From assembly GCF_003337235.1 (NCBI RefSeq), contig NZ_QPJC01000004.1, positions 1 through 64,000 of the forward strand: a DNA stretch of 64,000 bases, read 5' to 3'. Shown piece after piece: positions 25,639 through 34,365 of this stretch. A program made the translations under genes and the position numbers. The notes below the pieces were generated by a model, which was not told the DNA's origin, did no database searches, and saw only the letters and a list, made by a program, of their open reading frames with translations. Position 1 is the stretch's first letter. Every line of letters starts with the position of its first letter. Source of the DNA: Halopolyspora algeriensis (GTDB taxonomy: Bacteria; Actinomycetota; Actinomycetes; Mycobacteriales; Pseudonocardiaceae).

Positions 25639-25730
25639 AAGACATGCAGTCGGGCGCGTGCAGGGACGATTCCAACAAAGACCGGAAGAGGTTGGGGCGA
25701 ACAACCACTTGCAACAACGATGATAGGGCC

Positions 25731-25756
25731 TACCCGTATTCCCGTGGGAAGGGGTA
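25731..25756. promoter_or_regulatory. Imperfect dyad upstream of flavin monooxygenase
   Basis: TTCCC-GT-GGGAA (25739-25750) lies inside outer arms TACCC (25731-25735) and GGGTA (25752-25756). Such nested dyads are typical repressor or MerR-type sites. It is 115 bp before the monooxygenase start and on the promoter side of both divergent genes. Confidence 0.35.
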
Positions 25757-25870
25757 CCGGGTGTTTTCGATCGCACTCGATCGGACCATCCGCCAAGCAC
25801 GCACTCGGTGGCACACACCACGTTTCCATCCCCGTCGGAAAGCCTGTACCGCAGCGATTGTTCCTCTGGT

Positions 25871-27019
25871 GTGACGAGCCGGATGCAACCGGGCGACCCC
25901 GCTGCCCGCCATGTCGACGTCGTCGTGATCGGCGCGGGCCAGGCGGGCCTGTCCAGTGCCTACCACCTGCACCGCCAGGGCTTCGCGTCGCACCACGAGT
26001 TCGTCGTGCTCGATCGCTCCGACGGGCCCGGCGGTGCTTGGCGGCACCGGTGGCCCTCACTGCGACTCGACGACGTCCACGGGATCCACGATCTGCCGGG
26101 CCTCGCCTTCGGTGGCAAGGACGAAACGCGCCCGGCCGCCGACGTCGTCGCCGAGTACTTCGGCGACTACGAGAAGGCCTTCGACCTGCCCGTGCTTCGC
26201 CCGGCCGGGGTCACTGCCGTGCGCCGTGGCAACGGCGACCGCCTGCTCGTGGCAAGCTCGGCAGGCAGCTGGTCGGCTCGCGCGGTCATCAATGCCACCG
26301 GCACCTGGACCCACCCGTTCCGGCCGCACTGTCCGGGACAGGAATCGTTCACCGGCCGCCAGTTGCACACCGCCGACTACCGCGACGCCGAGGAATTCCG
26401 GGGCCACCACGTCATCGTCGTGGGCGGTGGTATTTCGGCGGTGGAACTGCTCTCCGAGATCTCCCGGGTCGCCACCACCACCTGGGCGACACGGCGTCCT
26501 CCGGTGTTCACCGGCACCGAATTCACCTCCGAGGACGGGCGGGCGGCCGTGGCCACGGTCGAGCGACAGGTCCGTGCGGGGCTACCGCCCGGCAGCATCG
26601 TGGGCCTCACCGGCCTGCCCTCGACTCCCGCGATCCGCCGCGCCCACGAGCGCGGCGTCCTCGAACGGTCACCGATGTTCGACCGGATCACCCCCACCGG
26701 CGTGGCCTGGAACGACGGCACGGAAGTCGCCGCGGACGCGATCCTGTGGGCGACCGGCTTCCGCCCGGCCATCGACCATCTCGCTCCGCTGGGCCTCCGT
26801 GAGCCGGGTGGGGGAATCCGGCTCGATGGCACGCAGGCCGTCGCCGAACCGCGGCTGCATCTGGTCGGCTACGGCCCGTCGGCCAGCACGGTCGGCGCCA
26901 ACCGCGCCGGCCGCTCCGCTGCTTGCGCCGTCACTGCTGCCGTGCGCGGCTTTTCCCGTCCCGGAGGGGAACCGGGCCATCAGCGGCGATCGCGCACACG
27001 TCCCTCCGATGCCGCATAG
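25871..27019 (+). CDS. Flavin-containing monooxygenase / FAD-dependent oxidoreductase
   Basis: About 382 residues. FAD motif: VVVIGAGQAGLSSAYHL. NADPH motif: VIVVGGGISAVELLSEI. A final LWATGFRPAIDHLAPLGLREPGG carries the ATGFRP signature of class B monooxygenases. The middle part has INATGTWTHPFRPHCPG. It should oxidise a small substrate with NADPH and O2, or act as a related reductase; no substrate can be assigned. GTG 25871 and ATG 25883 are both possible starts, and neither has a good ribosome site. It converges with the permease gene, with only 5 bp between the two stops. Confidence 0.85.
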   Translation: MTSRMQPGDPAARHVDVVVIGAGQAGLSSAYHLHRQGFASHHEFVVLDRSDGPGGAWRHRWPSLRLDDVHGIHDLPGLAFGGKDETRPAADVVAEYFGDYEKAFDLPVLRPAGVTAVRRGNGDRLLVASSAGSWSARAVINATGTWTHPFRPHCPGQESFTGRQLHTADYRDAEEFRGHHVIVVGGGISAVELLSEISRVATTTWATRRPPVFTGTEFTSEDGRAAVATVERQVRAGLPPGSIVGLTGLPSTPAIRRAHERGVLERSPMFDRITPTGVAWNDGTEVAADAILWATGFRPAIDHLAPLGLREPGGGIRLDGTQAVAEPRLHLVGYGPSASTVGANRAGRSAACAVTAAVRGFSRPGGEPGHQRRSRTRPSDAA

Positions 27020-27024
27020 TTCCG

Positions 27025-28470
27025 CTACCGGCGGGTGGGAGCGAAGGCGCGCAGGAAGTGGTACCCCAACAGCACGATGATCGTGCCCAGCGCGATACCG
27101 CCGAAGCTGAACTGCGGGGTCACCTGCAGCGAGACCCCGCCGACACCGACGATCACCCCGGCGGCGAGCGGCAGCAGAGTCGCCGGATCGGCGAAGTCGA
27201 CGCGGTTCTGCACCCAGATCCTGGCTCCCAGCAGACCGATCATGCCGTAGAGCACCACCGTGATACCGCCGAGCACTCCCCCCGGTGTCGCCGCGATGAC
27301 CGCACCGAACTTCGGGCACAGACCGAGAACGATCGCCACGAGAGCCGCCACCCAGTACGCCGCGGTCGAGTACACCCGGGTGGCCGCCATGACACCGATG
27401 TTCTCCGCGTACGTCGTCGTCGGGGGCCCGCCGACCGAAGCCGACAGCGTACTCGTGAAGCCGTCGGCGAAGATCGCGCGCCCCAGGCTGCTTTCGACCT
27501 CACGGCCGGTCATCTCCCCGACGGCCTTGATGTGCCCGGTGTTCTCGGCGAGCAGCGCGATGACGGCGGGCAGAACCAGGGCGATCGCCGAAGCCTCGAA
27601 GTCGGGGGCATGCAGTGTCGGCAACCCGAGCCAGTCGGCCTGCGCGACCGCGCTCAGGTCGACCCGGAAACGCTCGACGACCTCGCCGGAGGCGTTCGGC
27701 GACCGGAGCATTCCGAACCACCGGTCGAAGACCCAGGACAGCCCGTATCCCGCCACGAGCCCGAGGAAGACGGCGATCCGCCCCCAGAGCCCCCGCAGCA
27801 GCACACTGCAGACCAGCACGATCACCATCGTGATCAGCGCGATCCACTGATCCTGCGGCCAGTATGTTTCGGCCACCACCGGGGCCAGGTTGAATCCGAT
27901 GAGCATCACCACGGCGCCGGACACCGCCGGAGGCAGCAGGCGCTGCAACGCTCGTGCCCCGGCGACGTGGATGATCACCCCGATCGCCGCGAGCACGGCT
28001 CCCGCGACGAGGATCGCGCCGGTGACGGTCGCACTGTCACCGCCGCCGGCCCTGATCGCGGTGACCGCCCCGACGAACGAGGCACTGCTGCCGAGGTAAC
28101 TGGGAATCCTGCCCTGCACGATCAGCAGGAACAGGATCGTGGCCACCCCCGAAACCATGATCGCCAGGTTCGGATCCAGTCCCATCAGCACCGGGAACAC
28201 GAAGGTCGCGCCGAACATGGCGACCACGTGCTGGGCACCGAATCCGAGGGTGCGTGGCCAGGACAGTCGCTCGTCGGGAGCCACCGACTCCCCGGGGCGC
28301 GGAGTGGTTCCGTCGCCGTGCAACTTCCAGCCGAGGCCCAGTTTCCGTGCCGTGGTCGTCGTTCGTTCGGTGCCTGTGGTCACCGCGGAAGTCTCTCGCA
28401 CGGCCGCATCCGGAAACGAAAGGGACGCGTTGCGCTGCGGTACTTCACGGACACGGCCGGTCACCGTCAT
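27025..28470 (-). CDS. Nucleobase:cation symporter 2 (uracil/xanthine permease)
   Basis: A 481-residue NCS2 permease. After a hydrophilic N-terminus of about 65 residues it has some 12-14 membrane helices. The family signatures are GFGAQHVVAMFGATFVFPVLMGLDP, FLLIVQGRIPSYLGSSASFVGAV and the substrate-site regions LLAENTGHIKAV and GGPPTTTYAENIGVMAATRV, closest in look to UraA-type uracil permeases. It imports uracil or a related base with protons. The start at ATG 28470 has no clear ribosome site; GTG 28383 is a possible shorter start. It lies 48 bp after the aminotransferase on the same strand, which suggests pyrimidine catabolism. Confidence 0.92.
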   Translation of the reverse strand: MTVTGRVREVPQRNASLSFPDAAVRETSAVTTGTERTTTTARKLGLGWKLHGDGTTPRPGESVAPDERLSWPRTLGFGAQHVVAMFGATFVFPVLMGLDPNLAIMVSGVATILFLLIVQGRIPSYLGSSASFVGAVTAIRAGGGDSATVTGAILVAGAVLAAIGVIIHVAGARALQRLLPPAVSGAVVMLIGFNLAPVVAETYWPQDQWIALITMVIVLVCSVLLRGLWGRIAVFLGLVAGYGLSWVFDRWFGMLRSPNASGEVVERFRVDLSAVAQADWLGLPTLHAPDFEASAIALVLPAVIALLAENTGHIKAVGEMTGREVESSLGRAIFADGFTSTLSASVGGPPTTTYAENIGVMAATRVYSTAAYWVAALVAIVLGLCPKFGAVIAATPGGVLGGITVVLYGMIGLLGARIWVQNRVDFADPATLLPLAAGVIVGVGGVSLQVTPQFSFGGIALGTIIVLLGYHFLRAFAPTRR

Positions 28471-28518
28471 CGCACGACAGGGCTCGCCCCATGCCTGCCC
28501 GGGAGTCCTTTCCGCGGG

Positions 28519-29859
28519 TCAGCTCGCCTCGGGCGACGGTACCGTGTGCAGGGCGTCCAGCAGCACGCGCGCACCCTCGCGCACCTCGGACTCGGTCACG
28601 CTCAGCGGCGGGGCGATGCGCAGCACGTTGCCGTGCAGGCCACCCTTGCCGACCAGGACGCCCTGGCGCTTGGTTTCCTCCAGGACCTCGGCGGCCAGCT
28701 CCGGTGCCGGCTGCCCGTCCGGGTCCGCGAGCTCGACACCGATCATCAGCCCCTTACCGCGCACGTCGGCCACGGCCGAAGCGCTGCCGAGAGCTCCGTC
28801 GAGTTCCGCGCGCAGGATCGCACCGACGTGTGCGGCATTGCGCTGCAGATCGTGCTCCAGCAGGTAGTCGAGATTGGCCAGCGCACCTGCGGCCGTCACC
28901 GGGCTGCCGCCGAACGTGGAGATGGAGTTCGCGGCGACACTGTTCATCACCTCGGCGTCGGCAACGACACCGCCGATCGACAGCCCGTTGCCCAGTCCCT
29001 TGGCGAAGGTGACGATGTCGGGCTTGCCGTTGTCGGCATGCGCCTGCCATCCCCAGAAGTGCTCGCCGGTGCGGCCCCAGCCGGTCTGCACCTCGTCACT
29101 GACCCACAGGATCCCGTGGCGATCCAGGACTTCCTTGAACCGCGCGTACAGCCCGTCCGGCGGTGTGGCGAACCCACCGACGCCCTGGATCGGCTCGGCG
29201 ATCAGGCACGCGACGTTACCGTGCAGCTGATCGAGCACATCCTCGAGATCGGCCACGCACGCTTCGGTCAGCTCCGCATCGGACAGCTGGGCCATCGGGG
29301 TTCCGCGTCGGCGGCTGCCGTGCACGTAGAAGGTCTGTACCGGAGACAGGCTCGTCGGCGACCAACTCCGGTTGCCGGTGACCGCCATCGAGGAGAACGA
29401 GCGCCCGTGATAGCTGTTGCGCAGCGCCAGGACCTGATTCGAGGCCCGGTAGCCGGTGGCCAGCAGCAGGGCGGTGTCGTTGGCCTCGGTGCCGCTGGTC
29501 GTGAAGAACACCCGGGGGTCGTCGATGTCGGAGAGCTCGGCCACCCGTTCGGCGAGCTCGATCATCGGCCGGTTCAGGTACAGCGTGGACGAGTGCAGAA
29601 TCCTGCTCGCCTGCTCGCTGACGGCGGCGGTGACTTCGGGCACCGCGTGGCCGGTCATGGTGGTCAGGATGCCGCCGAAGAAGTCGAGGTAGCGGTTGCC
29701 CTCGGCGTCCCGGACGTGCCGCCCCTCGCCGCTGTCGATGTCGATGGGCTCGGCGTACATGGTGGTCAGCCACTCCGGCAGTACCGCCTTGCGGCGCTTG
29801 GCCAGTTCGGCGTGGGTACCGGTGGCATCCGCCTCGTTCCCGGTGTTCATCGAGCCCAT
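28519..29859 (-). CDS. Class III PLP aminotransferase (AGXT2 / beta-alanine or GABA transaminase-like)
   Basis: A 446-residue PLP enzyme. It has HAVPEVTAAVSEQASRI, the cofactor-binding FFTTSGTEANDTALLLA, SYHGRSFSSMAVTG, IAEPIQGVGGF, the aspartate in WVSDEVQTGWGRTGE, and the PLP lysine in TFAKGLGNGLSIGG. Class III enzymes of this branch move an amino group from an omega-amino acid to pyruvate or glyoxylate. In actinomycetes related genes accompany reductive pyrimidine degradation, and here a uracil-type permease follows. ATG 29859 has GAAGGGA upstream. A near-perfect 18-bp palindrome lies about 60 bp before the start. Confidence 0.9.
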   Translation of the reverse strand: MGSMNTGNEADATGTHAELAKRRKAVLPEWLTTMYAEPIDIDSGEGRHVRDAEGNRYLDFFGGILTTMTGHAVPEVTAAVSEQASRILHSSTLYLNRPMIELAERVAELSDIDDPRVFFTTSGTEANDTALLLATGYRASNQVLALRNSYHGRSFSSMAVTGNRSWSPTSLSPVQTFYVHGSRRRGTPMAQLSDAELTEACVADLEDVLDQLHGNVACLIAEPIQGVGGFATPPDGLYARFKEVLDRHGILWVSDEVQTGWGRTGEHFWGWQAHADNGKPDIVTFAKGLGNGLSIGGVVADAEVMNSVAANSISTFGGSPVTAAGALANLDYLLEHDLQRNAAHVGAILRAELDGALGSASAVADVRGKGLMIGVELADPDGQPAPELAAEVLEETKRQGVLVGKGGLHGNVLRIAPPLSVTESEVREGARVLLDALHTVPSPEAS

Positions 29860-29919
29860 GTCATCCCTTCGTGGTTGTGACGGAGCCGGCTCGGCACCGC
29901 CGGCCCCCGGTTGTCGAAC

Positions 29920-29937
29920 GTATGACCCGGGGCATAC
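29920..29937. promoter_or_regulatory. 18-bp near-perfect palindrome upstream of the aminotransferase
   Basis: GTATGACCCGGGGCATAC is symmetric except at one base pair. It lies 61 bp upstream of the aminotransferase start and so in promoter position. It resembles an operator of a dimeric repressor; no regulator gene is adjacent. Confidence 0.45.
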
Positions 29938-30003
29938 AGGTGCAACAGGTATGCGGCCGGTATCCACGGCAGTCCGGACGGCAACCACCGGTGTTTCGTG
30001 CCG

Positions 30004-30387
30004 TCATCGCTCTCGACGGCGCCGGGCCGCCCACTTCGTCTCCCGCCGCACGTCCCGGTACAGTTCCCGGGTTTCTCGGGCCAGTCCCGGCGCATGGCCG
30101 TGCTTGATCGCCCGGTGCTCGGCGGTTTCGACCATCGCACTCACCGAGTAGAACAGGCCGACCAGCAAGCCCAGTACGGTCGCCCACACGCGGATCGACA
30201 GCGGCCCCGGCAGCAGCAACACCACCACGCACAGCGGAGCCAACTGCATCAGCGCCCGTGCCAGCTGCCGCAGCACCCACGTGCGGCAGGTCACATCGTG
30301 CAGCACCCACTCGGCACAGCGGTCCGGCAGCTTCCCGCCGTAGGCGTACCAGACCCACTGCAACGGGTTCGGACGCGACATGCCCAT
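30004..30387 (-). CDS. DUF5313 family membrane protein
   Basis: 127 residues beginning with MGMSRPNPLQWVWYAYGGKLP and containing EWVLHDVTCRTWVLRQLAR, the hallmark of the actinobacterial DUF5313 family. Two membrane helices (about 48-63 and 67-86) are followed by a charged tail ending in WAARRRRER. No function is known for the family. ATG 30387 or 30381 may be the start; no clear ribosome site precedes either. It stands alone between the aminotransferase and the next hypothetical gene. Confidence 0.82.
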   Translation of the reverse strand: MGMSRPNPLQWVWYAYGGKLPDRCAEWVLHDVTCRTWVLRQLARALMQLAPLCVVVLLLPGPLSIRVWATVLGLLVGLFYSVSAMVETAEHRAIKHGHAPGLARETRELYRDVRRETKWAARRRRER

Positions 30388-30460
30388 TCCGGGAAGAATA
30401 GCCCTCGACCTCGATACGGCTGTCTCGCCGTCGGGTCGAGCGGTACGCTTTCGCCGCTGC

Positions 30461-30955
30461 TCACCGGCGATCCAATCTGGTGCGCAACCGAGTGCAGGCC
30501 CGGATCACGGCATCCACCGCGCGAACCGACATCCGCGACGCCCCGTCGGGCATACGCTGCCGCGGGGCGGTCGCTGCGGCAGCGGGCTCGTTCCACAGCT
30601 GCCGCACCACCGCGTCGCGGCGCGCGGCTCCCACCTCGGTCGCTTGAGCGAGTTCGGCGAGTCCGTTGGTCAGTGCCTGCACGACCGCAGGGACCTGGGC
30701 GATGGGCAGCCGGAAGGTCGCCGTGCAGCGATTGCCGCTCCAGAGGCTGAGCACGACGATCCGATGCTCGGCATGCCAACTCATCCGCAGGACGCGTTCC
30801 GGGCCGCGATCATCGAGGAACACCTCACTGGAGCCGGCCGCCAGCAGCACAGTTCGCATACGTGCATACTGCCTGCCGTCGAGCGCGCGGGAAAGTCCCG
30901 CTGCGCCATCGGAACGTGAACTGGTGATCGGCGTGAGTCCCGACGGTTCGGTCAC
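30461..30955 (-). CDS. Hypothetical protein, 164 residues
   Basis: A soluble protein with no domain I recognise. The middle (about 33-100) looks structured: MRTVLLAAGSSEVFLDDRG, then RIVVLSLWSGNRCTATFRLP. A helix-rich QVPAVVQALTNGLAELAQAT follows and the tail is basic. The GTG at 30955 has GGGAGG 9 nt upstream, which favours the full length over an internal ATG at 30859. It lies between DUF5313 and the transporter at 31088 on the same strand. Possibly a small actinobacterial-specific protein; function unknown. Confidence 0.65.
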   Translation of the reverse strand: MTEPSGLTPITSSRSDGAAGLSRALDGRQYARMRTVLLAAGSSEVFLDDRGPERVLRMSWHAEHRIVVLSLWSGNRCTATFRLPIAQVPAVVQALTNGLAELAQATEVGAARRDAVVRQLWNEPAAAATAPRQRMPDGASRMSVRAVDAVIRACTRLRTRLDRR

Positions 30956-31087
30956 CGATCGCGGCCTCCCGGTGAGGGTGTCGATCCGGGCATACGTTGG
31001 GCGCGATCCGACGCACGCAAAAAGCCCTCGCGCCGACCGGGACGGACCCGAATCGGTGCGGGGGCCGTGTCGTTTCTCGTGGAGACG

Positions 31088-32452
31088 TCAGGACGCGGGC
31101 GCTGCTCCTGAGCTCTCGATTTCCTCGTCGGTCTCCGCCTGGGCAGCGGCCGAGCCCGTTTCGGGCAGCAGGAAGGCCGACAGGAACGTGGCCAGCCCCA
31201 TGATCAGGAGGAACACCGACACCGATGTCGAAGTCCCCGTCGCGGCCAGCAGCGCGGTCATGATGAACGGCGTGCCGCCACTGATCAGGATGGCTGCCAA
31301 CTGGTACGCCAGGGAGACTCCCGAGTAGCGCACCCGCGGCTCGAACAGCTCGCCCAGGTAAGCCGCCAGGGGGCCATAGGCCAGGCTCGACCCGATACCG
31401 CCCACCGTTACGGCAACGGCGATGAACAGCAGCGATCCCGTGTCGACGAGCCAGAAGAAGGGGAACGCCCAGACCGCGATCACACCGGCGCCGGCGAGGA
31501 TGAGCGGCCTGCGGCCCATCCGGTCGGACAAGGCACCGGCCGCGAGGATCACCGCGATGCCGACCGCCGAGGAAGCCAGACTGATGAGCAGCAGGATGTC
31601 CCGGGGGAGGCCCAGTTCCCGGGTGCCGTAGTCGAGCACGCCCGCGATGCTGATGTAGAAGATGGCGTTGGAGGCGAACAGCAATCCCGATCCGAGCAGG
31701 ATGCGCCGGCCGTGTGTCCGCATCACCTCCAGCAGCGGCGCCTGCACCACTTGGGCCGCTTCGGCCTGCTTGCGCTGCTGGAGCTCCCGGAACACCGGTG
31801 TGTCCTCCACCCGGAGCTGGATGAACAGAACAACCGGGAACAGCGCGGCACTGGCCAGGAACGGGATGCGCCATCCCCACGCGAGAAACGCCTCCGGGGA
31901 AACGAGGGCGCTGACCAGAAGGAACGACGTGTTCCCCAGGATGACGCCGATCGGCACTCCCATCTGACCGAAGGTTCCCGCCAGACCTCTGCGGCGGCTT
32001 CCGGCACTTTCGGTCAGCAGCAGCACGAGTCCGCCCCACTGGCCACCGACCGCGATGCCCTGCAGAAAACGCAGTGCCACGAGCAGGATCGGGGCGGCCA
32101 CACCGATCGACGAGCTGGTCGGCAGCACGCCGATGAGGAAGGTGGCCGCGCCCATGAGCGTCAGGCACGTCACCAGTGCCGGCTTACGACCGAGCCTGTC
32201 ACCGAAGTGACCGAAGATCAGGCCGCCGATGGGGCGGGCGATGAAACCCGCCCAGAAGGTGCTGAAGGACAGCAGGGTGCCGATCAGCGGTGACGTCCCG
32301 GGAAAGAACAGCGGCCCGAACACGAGCGCGGCCGCCGTGGCGTAGATGAAAAAGTCGTACCACTCGATGGAGCTTCCGACGAGTCCCGCGGCCATGAGCT
32401 TGGCGGGCGGTCGCCGGCCGGACAGTGTGCTCTCGGCCCGCGCTGCGGTCAT
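31088..32452 (-). CDS. MFS transporter, metabolite:H+ symporter (MHS) type
   Basis: A 454-residue 12-helix MFS carrier. It has VGSSIEWYDFFIYATAAALVFGPLFFP in helix 1, FGHFGDRLGRKPALV as loop 2-3 motif, RFLQGIAVGGQWGG in helix 4, and LSDRMGRRP in the second half. These are features of the MHS group (ProP, ShiA, KgtP relatives), which import carboxylates, betaine/proline or aromatic acids. ATG 32452 has GGAGGAGGAG upstream. It is divergent from a second MHS carrier over a 550-bp gap and has a TetR-like dyad 42 bp upstream. The substrate is unknown. Confidence 0.92.
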   Translation of the reverse strand: MTAARAESTLSGRRPPAKLMAAGLVGSSIEWYDFFIYATAAALVFGPLFFPGTSPLIGTLLSFSTFWAGFIARPIGGLIFGHFGDRLGRKPALVTCLTLMGAATFLIGVLPTSSSIGVAAPILLVALRFLQGIAVGGQWGGLVLLLTESAGSRRRGLAGTFGQMGVPIGVILGNTSFLLVSALVSPEAFLAWGWRIPFLASAALFPVVLFIQLRVEDTPVFRELQQRKQAEAAQVVQAPLLEVMRTHGRRILLGSGLLFASNAIFYISIAGVLDYGTRELGLPRDILLLISLASSAVGIAVILAAGALSDRMGRRPLILAGAGVIAVWAFPFFWLVDTGSLLFIAVAVTVGGIGSSLAYGPLAAYLGELFEPRVRYSGVSLAYQLAAILISGGTPFIMTALLAATGTSTSVSVFLLIMGLATFLSAFLLPETGSAAAQAETDEEIESSGAAPAS

Positions 32453-32493
32453 GAACCGATCTCCTCCTCCGACAGAAGCAGCGTCTCGTTGGT

Positions 32494-32507
32494 ACCGACC
32501 AGTCGGT
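32494..32507. promoter_or_regulatory. TetR-type dyad ACCGACCAGTCGGT
   Basis: Arms ACCGAC and GTCGGT around 2 bp, 42 bp upstream of the MFS start at 32452. The pattern resembles common TetR-family sites. No TetR gene is adjacent. Confidence 0.4.
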
Positions 32508-32641
32508 CTGTGACGCGTACAACAGTGACCACGCAGGAGGACGAAGTCAATCCCCGCTCGATCGAGGGGCCGTTCCATGCAGCCGGTACGGCGCACGGGG
32601 AGAGACAGAGAGCCAGCTCACGTTTCATTGTGGACAACAAA

Positions 32642-32859
32642 GTTGCAACAAAATCCCGCCAGCATGCACCGCGTGCCACATTACTCAACTTCGCAGCTCA
32701 CTGCGCCTGCACCGAGAGAACGCAGCGGGAACATCATCACCCCGTAACACAAGGAAAGCCCTCTTCACAGCGGGGACGCCGAGAGCAGGCCAATCCTGAC
32801 GTGACGTCTTGACTCCGAGTAAGTCGCCACCTAGGTTCCTTTCATCGCAACCGAGTTGC
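32642..32859. promoter_or_regulatory. Two GTTGCAA-type dyads upstream of the creatine operon
   Basis: GTTGCAAC, a perfect 8-bp palindrome, is at 32642-32649. GCAAC-CGA-GTTGC (32847-32859) is a second dyad, followed by AAATT. Both share the core GTTGCAA. They may be sites for the IclR regulator encoded at 35691, with the second 144 bp before the transporter start. Confidence 0.35.
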
Positions 32860-33002
32860 AAATTCAGTCAGTGCCAGTACAGCGTGGTGCGGTACTGCGA
32901 ATGTCGTGCAGTCCTCCGAGCGCGGCAACCAGATACCTGTCCATCGCCGATGGGCTGCCGGACACCCGGCCTGTCGGCACAATTCCCTGAGGGGGGAGTG
33001 CG

Positions 33003-34355
33003 GTGAGCGAAACCCTCCCGGGTCGCGATACCGAAGAGCCGAGACCGGCGGCGTTGCGCCGGGTCGTCGCGGCGAGCTTCATCGGAAACTTCGTCGAGTG
33101 GTTCGACTACGCCGTGTACGGCTATCTCGCGGCCACCATCGCCCTGGTTTTCTTCCCCGAGACCTCGCCGACGGCGGGGCTGCTGGCCACGTTCGGCGTG
33201 TTCGCGATCTCGTTCATCATCCGACCGGTCGGCGGCGTGTTCTGGGGTCATTTCGGTGACAAGGTCGGGCGCCGCACCGCTCTGTCGCTGTCGATCCTGA
33301 TCATGTCGGTCTCGACCTTCGCGATCGCGCTGCTGCCGGGATACGAGCGGATCGGGCTCGCGGCACCGGTACTGCTGCTGCTGGTCCGGCTGGTGCAGGG
33401 CTTCTCGGCCGCCGGTGAATACGCGGGCGCGGCCTCGTTCCTGTTCGAATACGCGCCGAAGAGCCGCCGCGGCGTCTACACCAGTGTCGTACCGGCCAGC
33501 ACGGCCACCGGGCTGCTGTTCGGTTCGGTGCTGGTCACCGTGCTCACGGCGACACTCTCCGACGACCAGATGGCCGCATGGGGATGGCGGCTGCCGTTCT
33601 TGCTGGCGGCACCGTTGGGCCTGATCGGTCGCTACATCCGCACCAAGCTGGAGGACACACCGGAATTCCGGGCCCTGGAGCAGGAGGAGGCCCGGACGCG
33701 GACACCGCTGAAGGAAACCTTCCTGCACAACAAGCGTGCGATTCTCGTGGGGCTGGGCGTGGCCTGCCTGAACGCGGTCGGGTTCTACACCTTGCTCACC
33801 TACATGCCGACCTACCTGTCCAGTGAGCTGCAGCTGGACGAGACCGCGTCGTTCCTGTCGACCACAGTGGCGCTGTGCGGCTACATCGGCTCCGTGTTCC
33901 TCATGGGACGGCTGTCCGACCGTTTCGGGCGTCCGGCCGTGCTCGCCGCCGCCGGGATCGTGTTCGCGCTGCTGTCCGTACCGATGTTCCTGCTGGTGGG
34001 AACCGCCGGTCTCGTCGGCATCATGCTGCTTCAGCTCGGGCTGGGCGTCATGCTCACGATGAACGACGGCACCCTGCCCTCCTACCTGGCGGAGCTGTTC
34101 CCCACCCGGGTCCGCTACAGCGGATTCGCGTTCAGCTTCAACCTGGCCAACGCCCTGTTCGGAGGAACGGCGCCGTTCGTGGCGACCTTCCTCATCCACA
34201 GCAGCGGCAGCAACCTCGCCCCTGCCTGGTACCTGGCCGCGGCCGGTCTCGTCGCGGCACTGTCCATCAGTCTCGCGCGTGGCATCTCGCCCCGCGATCC
34301 CGTCCGGACCGGCAAGCCGTCGCAGACGGCAACTCCGGTCGACACCACTGCATGA
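33003..34355 (+). CDS. MFS transporter (MHS/ProP type), probable creatine or related importer
   Basis: A 450-residue 12-helix carrier. Family motifs are SFIGNFVEWFDYAVYGYLA, FWGHFGDKVGRRTAL, RLVQGFSAAGEYAGAASFLFEYAP and GRLSDRFGRPAVL. ProP-like carriers import zwitterionic osmolytes with protons. GTG 33003 follows a very strong GAGGGGGGAG site. The creatinase gene starts 10 bp after the stop with its own ribosome site, so the two form an operon, and import of creatine (or a creatine precursor) is the likely role. The substrate is inferred from neighbourhood only. It is divergent from, and distinct from, the carrier at 31088. Confidence 0.9.
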   Translation: MSETLPGRDTEEPRPAALRRVVAASFIGNFVEWFDYAVYGYLAATIALVFFPETSPTAGLLATFGVFAISFIIRPVGGVFWGHFGDKVGRRTALSLSILIMSVSTFAIALLPGYERIGLAAPVLLLLVRLVQGFSAAGEYAGAASFLFEYAPKSRRGVYTSVVPASTATGLLFGSVLVTVLTATLSDDQMAAWGWRLPFLLAAPLGLIGRYIRTKLEDTPEFRALEQEEARTRTPLKETFLHNKRAILVGLGVACLNAVGFYTLLTYMPTYLSSELQLDETASFLSTTVALCGYIGSVFLMGRLSDRFGRPAVLAAAGIVFALLSVPMFLLVGTAGLVGIMLLQLGLGVMLTMNDGTLPSYLAELFPTRVRYSGFAFSFNLANALFGGTAPFVATFLIHSSGSNLAPAWYLAAAGLVAALSISLARGISPRDPVRTGKPSQTATPVDTTA

Positions 34356-34365
34356 GGAGATTCGA

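Larger units (their letters stand above)
32453..33002. other. Divergent control region between two transporters
   Basis: 550 bp without a gene. It is richer in A/T in its middle (about 32600-32870) and contains at least two operator-like dyads, listed separately. It should hold the promoters of both transporters and thus of the creatinase operon. Confidence 0.6.

Noticed and set aside
26923-29880. 985-codon open frame on the plus strand
   Set aside because: Antisense to the permease and aminotransferase; composition is non-protein-like.
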